A DNA stretch of 64,000 nucleotides from Pseudomonas sp. DTU12.3 (GCF_004124275.1 NZ_CP027218.1:4095501-4159500); one strand, 5' to 3'. Positions 17,857-26,690 are shown, numbered from the stretch's first letter. Notes: generated from the sequence alone by a model not told the origin. Numbers and translations are program-made.

Positions 17857-19992
17857 ATGCTGGACGCAAACGCTACCCACATTACCTTTTCGCTCGAAGG
17901 CGTTTCCGCCGATCTGCAAGTGTTGAGTTTTGTTGGCCGCGAAGCCATCAACCAACCCTTCTGTTTCGATATCGAACTGGTCAGCGCCCGCCCCGACCTG
18001 AAGCTCGAAGAACTCCTGCACAAGCCCGGCGTGCTGACCTTCGGCGCCACCGGCGAAGGCACGATTCATGGCCTGGTGTATCGCATCGAACAAGGCGATT
18101 CCGGCAAGACCCTGACCCGCTACAGCATCAGCCTGGTCCCGCAACTCGCCTACCTGCGACACAACCACGACCAGCAGATTTTCCAGCAATTGAGCGTGCC
18201 GAAAATCATCGCCCAAGTGCTTGAAGATCGCGGCATTCTCGCTGACGCCTACGATTTCCAGCTCAGCGCCGAGTACCCGCCGCGCGATTACTGCGTGCAG
18301 TACGACGAATCCGACCTGCATTTCATCCAGCGCCTGTGTGAAGAAGAAGGCATTCACTTCCACTTCCAGCACAGCAGCAGCGGCCACAAGCTGGTGTTTG
18401 GCGACGACCAGACGGTATTCCGCAAACTCAAAGCCGTGAGCTACCAGCAAGACTCCGGCATGAGCGCCGACAAACCGGTGATCAAGCGCTTCAACCTGCG
18501 CCTGGAAACCCGCACCACACGCGTTTCTCGCCGCGATTACGACTTCGAAAAACCGAAGATCCTCCCCGAAGGCGCAGTCAAATCCGACTTCGCCCCGGAT
18601 CTGGAGGACTACGACTACCCCGGCCGCTTCACCACCCGCGAGCGCGGCAAATTCCTCTCCACCCGCGCCCTCGAACGCCATCGCAGCGACTACAAACTCG
18701 CCGAAGGCAAAGGTGATGAACCGACCCTCACCAGCGGCCATTTCCTCACGCTCGCCGAACACCCGCGCGGCGAATGGAACGATCTGTGGTTGCTGCTGGA
18801 AGTCTTCCACGAAGGCAAACAACCGCAAGTGCTCGGCGAAAACGTCACCAGCGACGTCACCGACCACAAAAGCGATTTCCACCAGGGCTACCGCAACAGC
18901 TTCCTCGCCACGCCGTGGGACGCGCACTACCGCCCTGCCCTTGCGCACCCGAAACCAAAAGTCCTCGGCAGCCAGACGGCCGTCGTCACCGGGCCGGCCG
19001 GTGAAGAGATTCACTGCGATCAGTACGGCCGGATCAAGGTGCAATTCCACTGGGATCGCGACGGTAAGTCCAACGACAAAACCACCTGCTGGATGCGCGT
19101 CGCCAGCGGCTGGGCTGGCGCAGCCTACGGCGGCATCGCCATCCCGCGCATCGGCATGGAAGTCCTCGTCACCTTCCTCGAAGGCGATCCCGATCAGCCG
19201 CTGGTGACCGGTTGCCTGTACCACAAGGAAAACGTCGTCCCTTACGACTTGCCGGCGAACAAGACCCGCAGCACCTTCAAGACCCTGAGTTCACCGGGCG
19301 GCAAGGGCTACAACGAGTTTCGCATTGAAGACAAGAAAGGCGTCGAGCAGATCTACATCCATGCCCAACGCGATTGGGACGAGAACATTGAGCACGATCA
19401 GAAGATTCGCGTCGGCAATGAGCGGCATGACACGGTTGAAGCTAATGCGCTGAGTGAGTTCAAGGTTGAAGAACACCGGATTACCCACCTCGACCGCAAG
19501 ACGGAAACACGGGTCGATGACCATCTGACGGTGGGCGTCACCCGGCACCTGAAGGTCGGTACCGCGCAATTTGTCGAGGCTGGCACCGAGATCCACTACC
19601 ACGCCGGCGCCAAGGTCGTGATCGAAGGTGGCATGGAACTCACGGCCAAGGCTGGCGGCAGTTTTGTGAAGGTGGATGCCGGCGGCGTGACCATCAGCGG
19701 TGCCGAGGTGAAAACCAACTCCGGCGGATCGCCAGGCTCGGGCACCGGAATCGCGATCAAGCTACCGATCGCCTTGACCCCCGCCGACGCCGATGCTGCC
19801 GGCAAACTCCTCAGCGCGGCGCCGATCAACACGCCGACGCCTGCGGAGCTTCTCGCCGCACCATCATCCGGCGCCGCACCCGCTGCGCCAACGGCTGCAG
19901 AAACCCGGTTGATCCAACAGAACATGCAGGCGCAAACCCTGGTAGCTGCCGCGAAAAGCGGCGTGCCCTTCTGCGAGATCTGCAACCGATGA
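17857..19992 (+). CDS. vgrG: Type VI secretion spike protein VgrG
   Basis: A 711-residue VgrG. The gp27-like base (residues ~1-380) includes the family motifs RDYCVQYDESDLHFIQRLCE and EEGIHFHF. The gp5-like OB and needle region contains DQYGRIKVQFHWDRDG and GWAGAAYGGIAIPRIGMEVL. The beta-prism needle with its repeated turns ends near residue 600. An Ala/Pro/Thr-rich extension then ends in PFCEICNR; it carries no recognisable effector domain. A GGAAGGAG ribosome binding site precedes the ATG. It overlaps the DUF4123 gene by 4 bases. No other T6SS structural genes are in the window, so this is an orphan vgrG island. Confidence 0.96.
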   Translation: MLDANATHITFSLEGVSADLQVLSFVGREAINQPFCFDIELVSARPDLKLEELLHKPGVLTFGATGEGTIHGLVYRIEQGDSGKTLTRYSISLVPQLAYLRHNHDQQIFQQLSVPKIIAQVLEDRGILADAYDFQLSAEYPPRDYCVQYDESDLHFIQRLCEEEGIHFHFQHSSSGHKLVFGDDQTVFRKLKAVSYQQDSGMSADKPVIKRFNLRLETRTTRVSRRDYDFEKPKILPEGAVKSDFAPDLEDYDYPGRFTTRERGKFLSTRALERHRSDYKLAEGKGDEPTLTSGHFLTLAEHPRGEWNDLWLLLEVFHEGKQPQVLGENVTSDVTDHKSDFHQGYRNSFLATPWDAHYRPALAHPKPKVLGSQTAVVTGPAGEEIHCDQYGRIKVQFHWDRDGKSNDKTTCWMRVASGWAGAAYGGIAIPRIGMEVLVTFLEGDPDQPLVTGCLYHKENVVPYDLPANKTRSTFKTLSSPGGKGYNEFRIEDKKGVEQIYIHAQRDWDENIEHDQKIRVGNERHDTVEANALSEFKVEEHRITHLDRKTETRVDDHLTVGVTRHLKVGTAQFVEAGTEIHYHAGAKVVIEGGMELTAKAGGSFVKVDAGGVTISGAEVKTNSGGSPGSGTGIAIKLPIALTPADADAAGKLLSAAPINTPTPAELLAAPSSGAAPAAPTAAETRLIQQNMQAQTLVAAAKSGVPFCEICNR

Positions 19993-20567
19993 GCCAGTTT
20001 CGCCCCAGTCTCAACGAATGGTTGACTGCCGAGTTCTGGCCGCAGGGCACGCAGCCTGACGCGCCGAAGGCCTATGCCCTGCTGGACGGTGCCCGCGACC
20101 CACGCATCGAACCGCTGGTGCGCAGCAGCGGCGCGGAATTTTCCTGCCTGTACGCGGGCGAACTCGCTCCGAGCCTGTCGGCCGCAGCGCCCTATCTGCT
20201 GCAGCTCGACCCGCAACAGCCGTATACATGGCGACTGTTCGAGGAAGGCTGGGGGCAGAGTTGGGGCAGTTTCGTCATCGCCCCGGCGCACGTGTCGCTG
20301 GACGACCTGCGCAGCCACTTTCGCACGCTGCTGCGGGTGACCGATCCGGATGGCAACCTGTTGGTGTTCCGTTTCTACGACCCCAGAGTCCTGCGCGTTT
20401 ACCTGCCGACCTGCACCGCGCAAGAGCGCGCCGCGATGTTTGGCCCGGCGAGCAAGCTCATTGCCGAAACCAGTACGGGTAATTCCTTGATTGTTTACCC
20501 GGCGGATCCCGCCGGCGGGCCAGCCGCGCGAGTCAGTGGCTGGCCGTCGGCTGATGCGGTTGGGTAA
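19989..20567 (+). CDS. DUF4123 adaptor for T6SS effector loading (Tap/TEC)
   Basis: A 192-residue DUF4123-type protein (YALLDGARDPRIEPLV near the N-terminus and LLVFRFYDPRVLRVYLPTC around residues 117-135, the hallmark FRFYDPR motif). DUF4123 proteins help load a specific effector on the VgrG encoded next to them and are normally followed by the effector gene. Here the next gene is a lipoprotein. The 4-base overlap with vgrG implies coupled translation. Confidence 0.9.
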   Translation: MSQFRPSLNEWLTAEFWPQGTQPDAPKAYALLDGARDPRIEPLVRSSGAEFSCLYAGELAPSLSAAAPYLLQLDPQQPYTWRLFEEGWGQSWGSFVIAPAHVSLDDLRSHFRTLLRVTDPDGNLLVFRFYDPRVLRVYLPTCTAQERAAMFGPASKLIAETSTGNSLIVYPADPAGGPAARVSGWPSADAVG

Positions 20568-20618
20568 TACGCTCTGGAAAACCCTCGAGCGGCAAAATAA
20601 CCATCACGGAGTGGCTGA

Positions 20619-21221
20619 TTGAAACGTCTCGCCTGTCTATTGTTTCCGCTGCTCGCCGCCTGTAGCGCTGGCCCGCTGATGTATCCCGAATCGACAGCAG
20701 GTCGCCCGACGCTCCTTTATCCGACCTGCCCTGGGCCGCAGACGGCGATGCGCTTCACAACGACATCAAACGAGCTGAACTGGGTTTTCCTGCTGGTTCA
20801 CGTCTCGTTGCCGGGAGGCGAGACCTGGCCGCCAGGAGCCGCAGTGACGGAAACCGAGGTACGACTTTCCACACAGCTGTATATGGAATATTCGCCTCGC
20901 CGTGCACTTCCCCCCCAGGGTCAATCCGAGACACAACCCAAAGTGCCGCTGCGGATCAGCGCCTCATCGCCGATGGCAACCGTGCAGTTGGCCAACGGAA
21001 AAACCTATCAAGTCAGCATCGAACGCCTGAAAACCGGCTTCGATCCGCGCGCCCCTGAAATACGCGATGTTCAGCACCCCGGAAGCCCACTTGGCAAAGG
21101 GGATCTGGGCGATTTCATCCTGACCTTGCCCGAGCTGTACCTGAACGGTGAGAAAATCAACACCGCGCCGATCCATTTCAAGAAACGTGAAGAGCGCTAT
21201 TTCCCGATATTCAACTGTTGA
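20619..21221 (+). CDS. Lipoprotein in the vgrG island, possible T6SS immunity protein
   Basis: A 200-residue predicted outer-membrane or periplasmic lipoprotein: the N-terminus MKRLACLLFPLLAACSAG contains a lipobox with Cys15. The start is TTG (20619), supported by GGAG about 8 bases upstream. The rest is mostly beta-like with no motif I recognise. It follows the DUF4123 gene by 51 bases and is probably in the same operon. Immunity proteins against periplasm-acting T6SS effectors are often lipoproteins, so an immunity role is a reasonable guess, but no effector gene is present. Confidence 0.6.
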   Translation: MKRLACLLFPLLAACSAGPLMYPESTAGRPTLLYPTCPGPQTAMRFTTTSNELNWVFLLVHVSLPGGETWPPGAAVTETEVRLSTQLYMEYSPRRALPPQGQSETQPKVPLRISASSPMATVQLANGKTYQVSIERLKTGFDPRAPEIRDVQHPGSPLGKGDLGDFILTLPELYLNGEKINTAPIHFKKREERYFPIFNC

Positions 21222-21225
21222 AGGC

Positions 21226-21309
21226 TCAGACCGGAGAAATGGTCGCGAGCAAGCCGATCAGAATGGTCAGTGTCAGAAATCCACCCAGAAAAAACGCCAT
21301 CTTGTTCAT
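21226..21309 (-). CDS. Putative 27-residue membrane micro-protein
   Basis: Found by reading the reverse strand; too short for routine ORF calling. The peptide starts MNKMAFFLGGFLTLTILIGL and ends in ISPV, forming one hydrophobic helix. A strong ribosome binding site (AGGAGAG, at 21314-21320 on the reverse strand) lies 4-5 bases before the ATG. The stop is 4 bases from the convergent lipoprotein stop. Single-helix proteins of this size include type I toxins and small membrane regulators. No antisense RNA or homologue can be named from sequence alone. Confidence 0.5.
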   Translation of the reverse strand: MNKMAFFLGGFLTLTILIGLLATISPV

Positions 21310-21465
21310 GTTGCTCTCCTCAATGCTGAGCTTGCGGTGCACCGGACGCTTCGGGATGAAGGACTGCCGCGAGTGACCGGACTACGGGGCTATTCTGAGC
21401 CGATGACTGCGCCGGTTACAGAGGCAGATCGCACTGAAAAATACATATCAGATGCACATCTGATC

Positions 21466-21566
21466 CTGTAGGAGCTGTCGAGTGAAACGAGGCTGCGATC
21501 TTTTGATCTTAAAAAAAATAAAATCAAAAGATCGCAGCCTCGTTTCACTCGACAGCTCCTACACAG
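21466..21566. repeat. REP pair, variant of family A
   Basis: Inverted pair with the usual GTAGGAGCTG start and GGCTGCGATCTTTTGATC end, but with the middle replaced by TCGAGTGAAACGAG. Both arms carry the same replacement, so pairing is kept. The loop is A/T-rich. No gene is seen between 21310 and 21673 apart from this element. Confidence 0.9.
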
Positions 21567-21673
21567 GCTTTTCATGGGGTGATATTCAGGTAGCCACGAC
21601 AAGGTTGCCCTGCCGGCGCTTTGATCTAGAGTCTTGAACACCGCGAGAACAACTAGAAAAAACCGGAGTGAAC

Positions 21674-22102
21674 ATGACCGACCTGAACCTGCAAGCCAAC
21701 GTCGCCGAATCCCTTAACCGCTGGCACCAGATGATCCGCACCGGCGACCTCAAAGCCCTGCCCGAGCTGCTCGATCCCAAAGCCGTATTCCGTTCGCCAA
21801 TGGCGCACTCCCCGTATCCCGGCGCGCCAGTGGTGGCGATGATTCTGAATACCGTGTTTGAAGTTTTTGAAGACTTCAAATACCACCGTGAACTGGCGAC
21901 GGCGGATGGTCTCAACGTGATTCTGGAATTCAGCGCCAGGGTCGGGACGAAGGAGCTGAAGGGCATCGACATGATTCGCTTTGATGAAAGCGGCAAGATC
22001 GTCGAATTTGAAGTGATGGTGCGGCCATTGAGCGGGTTGCAGGCCCTCGGCGAAGAAATGGGCCGGCGCCTCGGCGCATACCTGGCAAACGCAAAACCCT
22101 AA
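21674..22102 (+). CDS. SnoaL/NTF2-like protein
   Basis: A 142-residue cytoplasmic protein of the NTF2/SnoaL fold: an N-terminal helix (VAESLNRWHQMIRTGDLKAL) followed by LLDPKAVFRSPMAHSPYPG and four strands. Such proteins form small dimeric cavities for enzyme or binding functions. The ATG at 21674 (5 bases after CGGAG) is preferred over GTG at 21668. It is a single gene between two REP pairs, and the substrate is unknown. Confidence 0.8.
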   Translation: MTDLNLQANVAESLNRWHQMIRTGDLKALPELLDPKAVFRSPMAHSPYPGAPVVAMILNTVFEVFEDFKYHRELATADGLNVILEFSARVGTKELKGIDMIRFDESGKIVEFEVMVRPLSGLQALGEEMGRRLGAYLANAKP

Positions 22103-22112
22103 CTACGAACCC

Positions 22113-22218
22113 CCATGTAGGAGCTGCCGCAGGCTGCGATCTTTTGATCTTTGTATTTAAGATCAGAATCAAAAGATCGTCCGAACGCGGCCCGAGCCTG
22201 CGGCAGCTCCTACATGGG
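22113..22218. repeat. REP pair, family A with inserted-core arm
   Basis: The left arm is a standard family A element. In the right arm the GCTGCGATC core is extended by an extra segment (22175-22198) that reads, on the reverse strand, GGCTCGGGCCGCGTTCG. The same 24 bases occur in the pair at 51389-51486. Confidence 0.9.
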
Positions 22219-22241
22219 TAGATACAACTCGTGCCCACAAA

Positions 22242-22276
22242 AAAGCCCACTGACCTTTACCGGTTCAGTGGGCTTT
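22242..22276 (-). terminator. Rho-independent terminator of mqo
   Basis: Arms AAAGCCCACTGA and TCAGTGGGCTTT pair over 12 bases. On the reverse strand the hairpin ends in a run of six T. It lies about 18 bases after the mqo stop codon. Confidence 0.93.
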
Positions 22277-22293
22277 GTGTATCCGGCGTCTAG

Positions 22294-23940
22294 TTACAGA
22301 GCCATATCACGTGCAGCGTTTTCCTTCGGCGCTTCAGCTTTTCCAGCGGCCGGTGCAGCCGGAGCAGCAACCTGACCAATCACCGGAGGCGTCGGCAGTT
22401 CGAGGATCTTGGCGGTGTAAGCCCATTCTGCAGCCACTTTGGCTGGATCGCTGTTCAGCTGAGTGCCGTAGCTTGGAACGATCTGGTGCAGCTTGGTTTG
22501 CCACTCTGGGCTAGCCACTTTGTCTTTGAAGACTTTCTGCAGCACGCTCAGCATGATCGGTGCAGCGGTCGACGCGCCTGGCGATGCGCCCAGCAGGCCG
22601 GCGATGGAGCCGTCTTGCGCGGCAACGATTTCGGTGCCCAGTTTCAGCACGCCGCCAGCGGCTTCATCACGCTTGATGATTTGCACGCGTTGGCCGGCTT
22701 GCCACAGGCGCCAGTCTTCGGCTTTGGCGTTCGGGAAGTACTCCTTCAGCGCGTTCATGCGGTCTTCATCCGACAGCATCAGTTGGCCAGCAAGGTACTC
22801 GACGAGCGGGTATTCCTTGATGCCGACCTTGGTCATAGGCCAGATGTTGTGGGTGGTGGTGCTGGTCAGCAGGTCCAGGTACGAGCCTTCCTTGAGGAAC
22901 TTGGTGCTGAAGGTCGCGAATGGGCCAAACAGGATCACGCGCTTGCCGTCCAGAACACGGGTGTCCAGGTGCGGAACCGACATCGGCGGTGCGCCAACCG
23001 AAGCTTTACCGTAGGCCTTGGCCAGGTGCTGTTCAGCGATGGCCGGGTTATCGGTCACCAGGAACGAACCACCGACCGGGAAGCCAGCGTATTCCTTGGC
23101 TTCAGGAATGCCCGACTTCTGCAGCAGGTGCAGTGCACCGCCGCCAGCGCCGATGAACACGAACTTGGCGTCGGTTTCGGTTTTAGTGCCGTCTTTCAGG
23201 TTTTTGTAGCTGACGCGCCAGGTGCCGTCGGCGTTCTTGGTGATGTCCTCGACTTCGCTCGACAGTTTCAGATCGAAGTTAGGCTTGGTTTGCAGGTGGG
23301 CAGCGAACTGGCGGGTGATTTCGCCGAAGTTCATGTCGGTACCCAGCGGGCTCCAGGTGGCCGCGATTTTCTGGTTCGGGTCACGCCCTTCCATCATCAG
23401 CGGAACCCACTTTTTGATCACAGCCGGGTCTTCGGAGTACTGCATGCCGGCGAACAGCGGGCTCGCTTGCAGGGCTTCGTAGCGCTTTTTCAGGAACTTG
23501 ATGTTGTCATCGCCCCACACGAAGCTCATGTGCGGAGTGGTGTTGATGAACGAGCGAGGGTTCTTCAGAACGCCTTGCTGAACCTGCCACGCCCAGAACT
23601 GACGCGACACCTGGAACGCTTCGTTGATCTCGACCGCTTTCGGGATCGTCACGTTGCCTTTGTCGTCTTCCGGGGTGTAGTTCAACTCAGCCAAAGCCGA
23701 GTGACCGGTACCGGCGTTGTTCCAGCCGTTGGAGCTTTCGAGGGCGACGCCATCGAGGCGCTCGACCATTTCCATCGACCAGCTTGGCTCCAGCTCATTG
23801 ATCCACACACCCAGGGTGGTGCTCATGATGCCGCCGCCGATCAGCAGAACGTCGACTTTCTTTGCTTCGTCAGCATTGGCGGATGTCATCCCCATCGCCA
23901 AAGCCAGACCCAGCAGGGCTGTGTTCACTTTTTTAAACAT
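22294..23940 (-). CDS. mqo: Malate:quinone oxidoreductase
   Basis: A 548-residue FAD enzyme oxidising malate to oxaloacetate and reducing quinone, a TCA-cycle alternative to malate dehydrogenase in pseudomonads. The dinucleotide-binding motif VLLIGGGIMSTTLG, the family motif SSNGWNNAGTGHSALAELNY, and FVFIGAGGGALHLLQKSG are present. The ATG at 23940 was chosen 6 bases after AGGTG; a GTG start at 23949 is possible. Unusual points: a signal-peptide-like N-terminus (MFKKVNTALLGLALAMGMTS, then ANADEA) and an Ala/Pro/Lys-rich tail of about 30 residues. Classical Mqo is a peripheral cytoplasmic-face protein. Confidence 0.95.
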   Translation of the reverse strand: MFKKVNTALLGLALAMGMTSANADEAKKVDVLLIGGGIMSTTLGVWINELEPSWSMEMVERLDGVALESSNGWNNAGTGHSALAELNYTPEDDKGNVTIPKAVEINEAFQVSRQFWAWQVQQGVLKNPRSFINTTPHMSFVWGDDNIKFLKKRYEALQASPLFAGMQYSEDPAVIKKWVPLMMEGRDPNQKIAATWSPLGTDMNFGEITRQFAAHLQTKPNFDLKLSSEVEDITKNADGTWRVSYKNLKDGTKTETDAKFVFIGAGGGALHLLQKSGIPEAKEYAGFPVGGSFLVTDNPAIAEQHLAKAYGKASVGAPPMSVPHLDTRVLDGKRVILFGPFATFSTKFLKEGSYLDLLTSTTTHNIWPMTKVGIKEYPLVEYLAGQLMLSDEDRMNALKEYFPNAKAEDWRLWQAGQRVQIIKRDEAAGGVLKLGTEIVAAQDGSIAGLLGASPGASTAAPIMLSVLQKVFKDKVASPEWQTKLHQIVPSYGTQLNSDPAKVAAEWAYTAKILELPTPPVIGQVAAPAAPAAGKAEAPKENAARDMAL

Positions 23941-24478
23941 CTGTTGCACCTATGATAAAACGCCTTCCGCCCGCCGCTGTTATCTGTATGCGATCCGCTT
24001 TGATGACGCTCAGGCTAGCGTCTGGGATTGCGGCACACTTCAATTTTGACGGGTGGGCACACAAGGCCGACGTGCTGCATCGACCTCAGTTAATGTCCCT
24101 TCTGAACTGACTTCTTATCATTATTGGCTTCAGCTACTTGAGCGACAGGGATTCCGTCAGCCCGCCCGAAGGCAAGCAAACTGAATTAGGTCAAACCAAG
24201 TTGGCGCGAAGAATATCACGTCAGGGCAAACCCGCGCGTCTGTTCCCGACTTGAGAGTCCTTTTCCGCTCAGGGACTTATCGGCCGTCAATCGCCGAACA
24301 TGACCCCGGCGCAGGCTCTGACTGAAGCCTTTCAGCGTTCCTGCTGGGGTTATGGCCGTTCATGCCCCTGTCAACGCTGCCCAATCAATCAAGAAGCTGC
24401 TAAGTTGTACGATGACTGATGAATTCACATCCTGAATCAATCAGTCATCAAACCCATAACAACAAGGAAATACCTTCC
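23941..24478. other. Divergent intergenic region (mqo / NTF2-like gene)
   Basis: About 540 bases between two divergently transcribed genes, richer in A/T than the surroundings near its centre. It should hold promoters for both genes. I saw no convincing ORF, REP element or rho-independent terminator in it and cannot place a promoter with confidence. Confidence 0.5.
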
Positions 24479-24910
24479 ATGAATAACACCCGCCTCCTGA
24501 TCGGTTTTCTCTGCGCCTTCAGCGGTTACACCCTGGCCGCCCCTGCTCCGGCGGAGAATGACGTCGCCCAGGCCGTCGATCATTTGACCCAGGCGATGCT
24601 GCACAAGAACATCGCCGAGCTGAACGCCCTGACCGCGCCCAACCTGACTTACGGCCATTCCAGCGGCAAGATTCAGGACAAGAAAGAATTCATTGCGGAT
24701 ATCGAGACCGGCAAGAGCGCGTTCAAAACGCTAGAGATGCAGAAGCAGACCATCACCTTGTCTGGCGATACCGCGTTGGTGCGCCACCACTTTTCTGCGC
24801 AGGCATTGAAGGGCGCTGAGGTGGTACCGACCGAGATCGAGAACTTTCAGGTCTGGCAGAAGCAGGATGGCAAGTGGCTGCTGGTGGGGCGGCAGGCGTT
24901 CAAGTTTTGA
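24479..24910 (+). CDS. Exported NTF2-like (DUF4440-type) protein
   Basis: A 143-residue protein with a clear signal peptide (MNNTRLLIGFLCAFSGYTLA before APAPA) and an NTF2-like domain: a first helix VDHLTQAMLHKNIAELNALT, then LTYGHSSGKIQDKKEFI and a closing IENFQVWQKQDGKWLLVGRQ strand pair. DUF4440-type domains of this pattern are common in proteobacterial periplasmic proteins of unknown function. The start at 24479 follows an AAGGAAA binding site; a longer open frame upstream was rejected. Confidence 0.8.
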   Translation: MNNTRLLIGFLCAFSGYTLAAPAPAENDVAQAVDHLTQAMLHKNIAELNALTAPNLTYGHSSGKIQDKKEFIADIETGKSAFKTLEMQKQTITLSGDTALVRHHFSAQALKGAEVVPTEIENFQVWQKQDGKWLLVGRQAFKF

Positions 24911-24953
24911 TTGAGATTTATCTGGCCTGAATGGATGTTGACTGGGCTGGCGT

Positions 24954-25047
24954 CATCGCGAGCAGGCTCACTCCTACAAGGAATTGGGGGCGTGTATGGG
25001 ATATACGTACCGCCGCGCCCCTTGTAGGAGTGAGCCTGCTCGCGATG
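24954..25047. repeat. REP pair, GTAGGAGTGAGCCTGCTCGCGAT type (family C)
   Basis: Near-perfect inverted pair: ATCGCGAGCAGGCTCACTCC on the left, GGAGTGAGCCTGCTCGCGAT on the right. The loop contains a smaller palindrome around GTATGGGATATAC. Confidence 0.93.
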
Positions 25048-25076
25048 GCGGCCACCCAGACAATACAAATCTCCGG

Positions 25077-26690
25077 TCACAACCGAAACCGGTCCACCGA
25101 TTGCGCCAACTGCCCCGCCAGGCTGGACAGCTCATCGGTAGTATTCGCCGTCTGCCCGATCACCCGGCTGTTGCCCTCGGACATCCCGGCAATCATTTCC
25201 ACCTGATGGGCGATTTCGTTACTGGCCTGACTCTGCTCGCCAATCGTGCGGGTAATGTCATTGACCAGTTGCGTGGTGCTCAAGGTCGCTTCGAGGATTT
25301 CGCGGATGGCGCGTTCGACGTCAGCCGTTACCGCCATGCCCTTGTCGACCTGTGCCACCCCCGCCTCCATACTGCTGACCGCCTCACGGGTGCTGTTTTG
25401 AATGCGCGCGACCATCGCCGCGATCTCTTGCGTCGAGGCACTGGTGCGCGCCGCCAGACTGCGCACCTCATCCGCCACCACCGCAAAGCCCCTACCCTGT
25501 TCACCGGCGCGAGCCGCCTCGATCGCAGCGTTGAGCGCCAGCAGGTTGGTCTGGTCGGCAATGCTCTTGATCACCTGAATGATGTTGAAGATGCCTTCCG
25601 ATTCCTGATCCAGCGTGCGAATCACCTGCGCCGACTGTTGCGCCGAGCGAGCGATGTCGTCCATGTCGCTGACCACTTGATGAATCACCCCTCCGCCCTC
25701 TTTCGCCAGGGATTCGGCCTGGTTGGCCATGCTCAGGGCGCGCTCGGCGTGACGGGTTATTTCCTCGATGCTCGCGGTCATCTGGCTGGCGGCCGCGGCC
25801 ATGGTGCTCGCGGCAACGCTTTGTTGCTGGCTGCTGTCGGCGACCTGATGGCAGCCCTGACTGAGCTGTGCACTCATGCCGCTGACGCCGTGGGCATTGC
25901 TGCGCACCACGTCGATCATGTTGCGCAGGTCGCGCTGCATGGTCGCCAACGTGCGAATCAGCGCGCTCGCCTCATCCTTGCCGGACGGCTCGATGATCGC
26001 TTCGCCAAGGTTGCCGTGGGCAATGCTTTCGGCGATACGGCTGGCGGTTTTCAGTGGCCCCATGATGCTGCGGACCACCCAGCGTCCTTCGACCAATAGC
26101 AGCAACAACCCGGCAAGCAACACCACACCGAGCGCGAGGTTGGCATTACGGATCGCGGCTTCGGTGCCAGCGCTGGTCTGCCGGGTATTGGTTTCGATCA
26201 GCTCACTCAAAGCCGCCATCTGCTCTTCGAGCTGGCCAAATGCGTTGTTGAAGGTGCCAAGTTCCTGCTGTGCGGTGTCCGGGTTATCCAGCGCCAGGCC
26301 GACAATCCGCTCGCCCGCGTTGATGTAGGTGTCGAGGCTCGGCTTTATCTGCTCCAGCGCCGTGCGCAACGCAGGATTGATCGGCAACTTGAGGTTCTCG
26401 TCGAGCACTTCGCGAAAATGCCCCGCGTGTTCGTCGATCGACTTGCGCACTTCTGCCGCCGTGCTGGTGCTCTTGCCCAACCCCACCAGCATCGCCGAGT
26501 AGACATCGGCGCGCAGGGCGTCGTGCATCATGTCCGCCTCCATGTGGTTGCGCAGCGCGCTCATGCTGACCGCGTTGTCGCTCACCGCGGCGGCCATCCG
26601 CTGGTTGCCGACGTAGCTGACCAGGCTGACGATCAAGGCCGTGAGCAGGCTGGTAACAATCAGCAACACTAAACGCAGTTTGATCGACAC
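25077..26690 (-). CDS. Methyl-accepting chemotaxis protein
   Basis: A 537-residue transmembrane chemoreceptor. Membrane helix 1 is residues ~7-28, and a four-helix-bundle-like periplasmic sensor (~29-185) follows. Helix 2 is ~185-205, then a HAMP domain (IMGPLKTASRIAESIAHGNL) and the signalling domain. The highly conserved hairpin tip is ESEGIFNIIQVIKSIADQTN followed by LLALNAAIEAARAGEQGRGF. The ligand cannot be told from sequence. It is a single gene, with no chemotaxis pathway genes nearby. Confidence 0.96.
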   Translation of the reverse strand: MSIKLRLVLLIVTSLLTALIVSLVSYVGNQRMAAAVSDNAVSMSALRNHMEADMMHDALRADVYSAMLVGLGKSTSTAAEVRKSIDEHAGHFREVLDENLKLPINPALRTALEQIKPSLDTYINAGERIVGLALDNPDTAQQELGTFNNAFGQLEEQMAALSELIETNTRQTSAGTEAAIRNANLALGVVLLAGLLLLLVEGRWVVRSIMGPLKTASRIAESIAHGNLGEAIIEPSGKDEASALIRTLATMQRDLRNMIDVVRSNAHGVSGMSAQLSQGCHQVADSSQQQSVAASTMAAAASQMTASIEEITRHAERALSMANQAESLAKEGGGVIHQVVSDMDDIARSAQQSAQVIRTLDQESEGIFNIIQVIKSIADQTNLLALNAAIEAARAGEQGRGFAVVADEVRSLAARTSASTQEIAAMVARIQNSTREAVSSMEAGVAQVDKGMAVTADVERAIREILEATLSTTQLVNDITRTIGEQSQASNEIAHQVEMIAGMSEGNSRVIGQTANTTDELSSLAGQLAQSVDRFRL

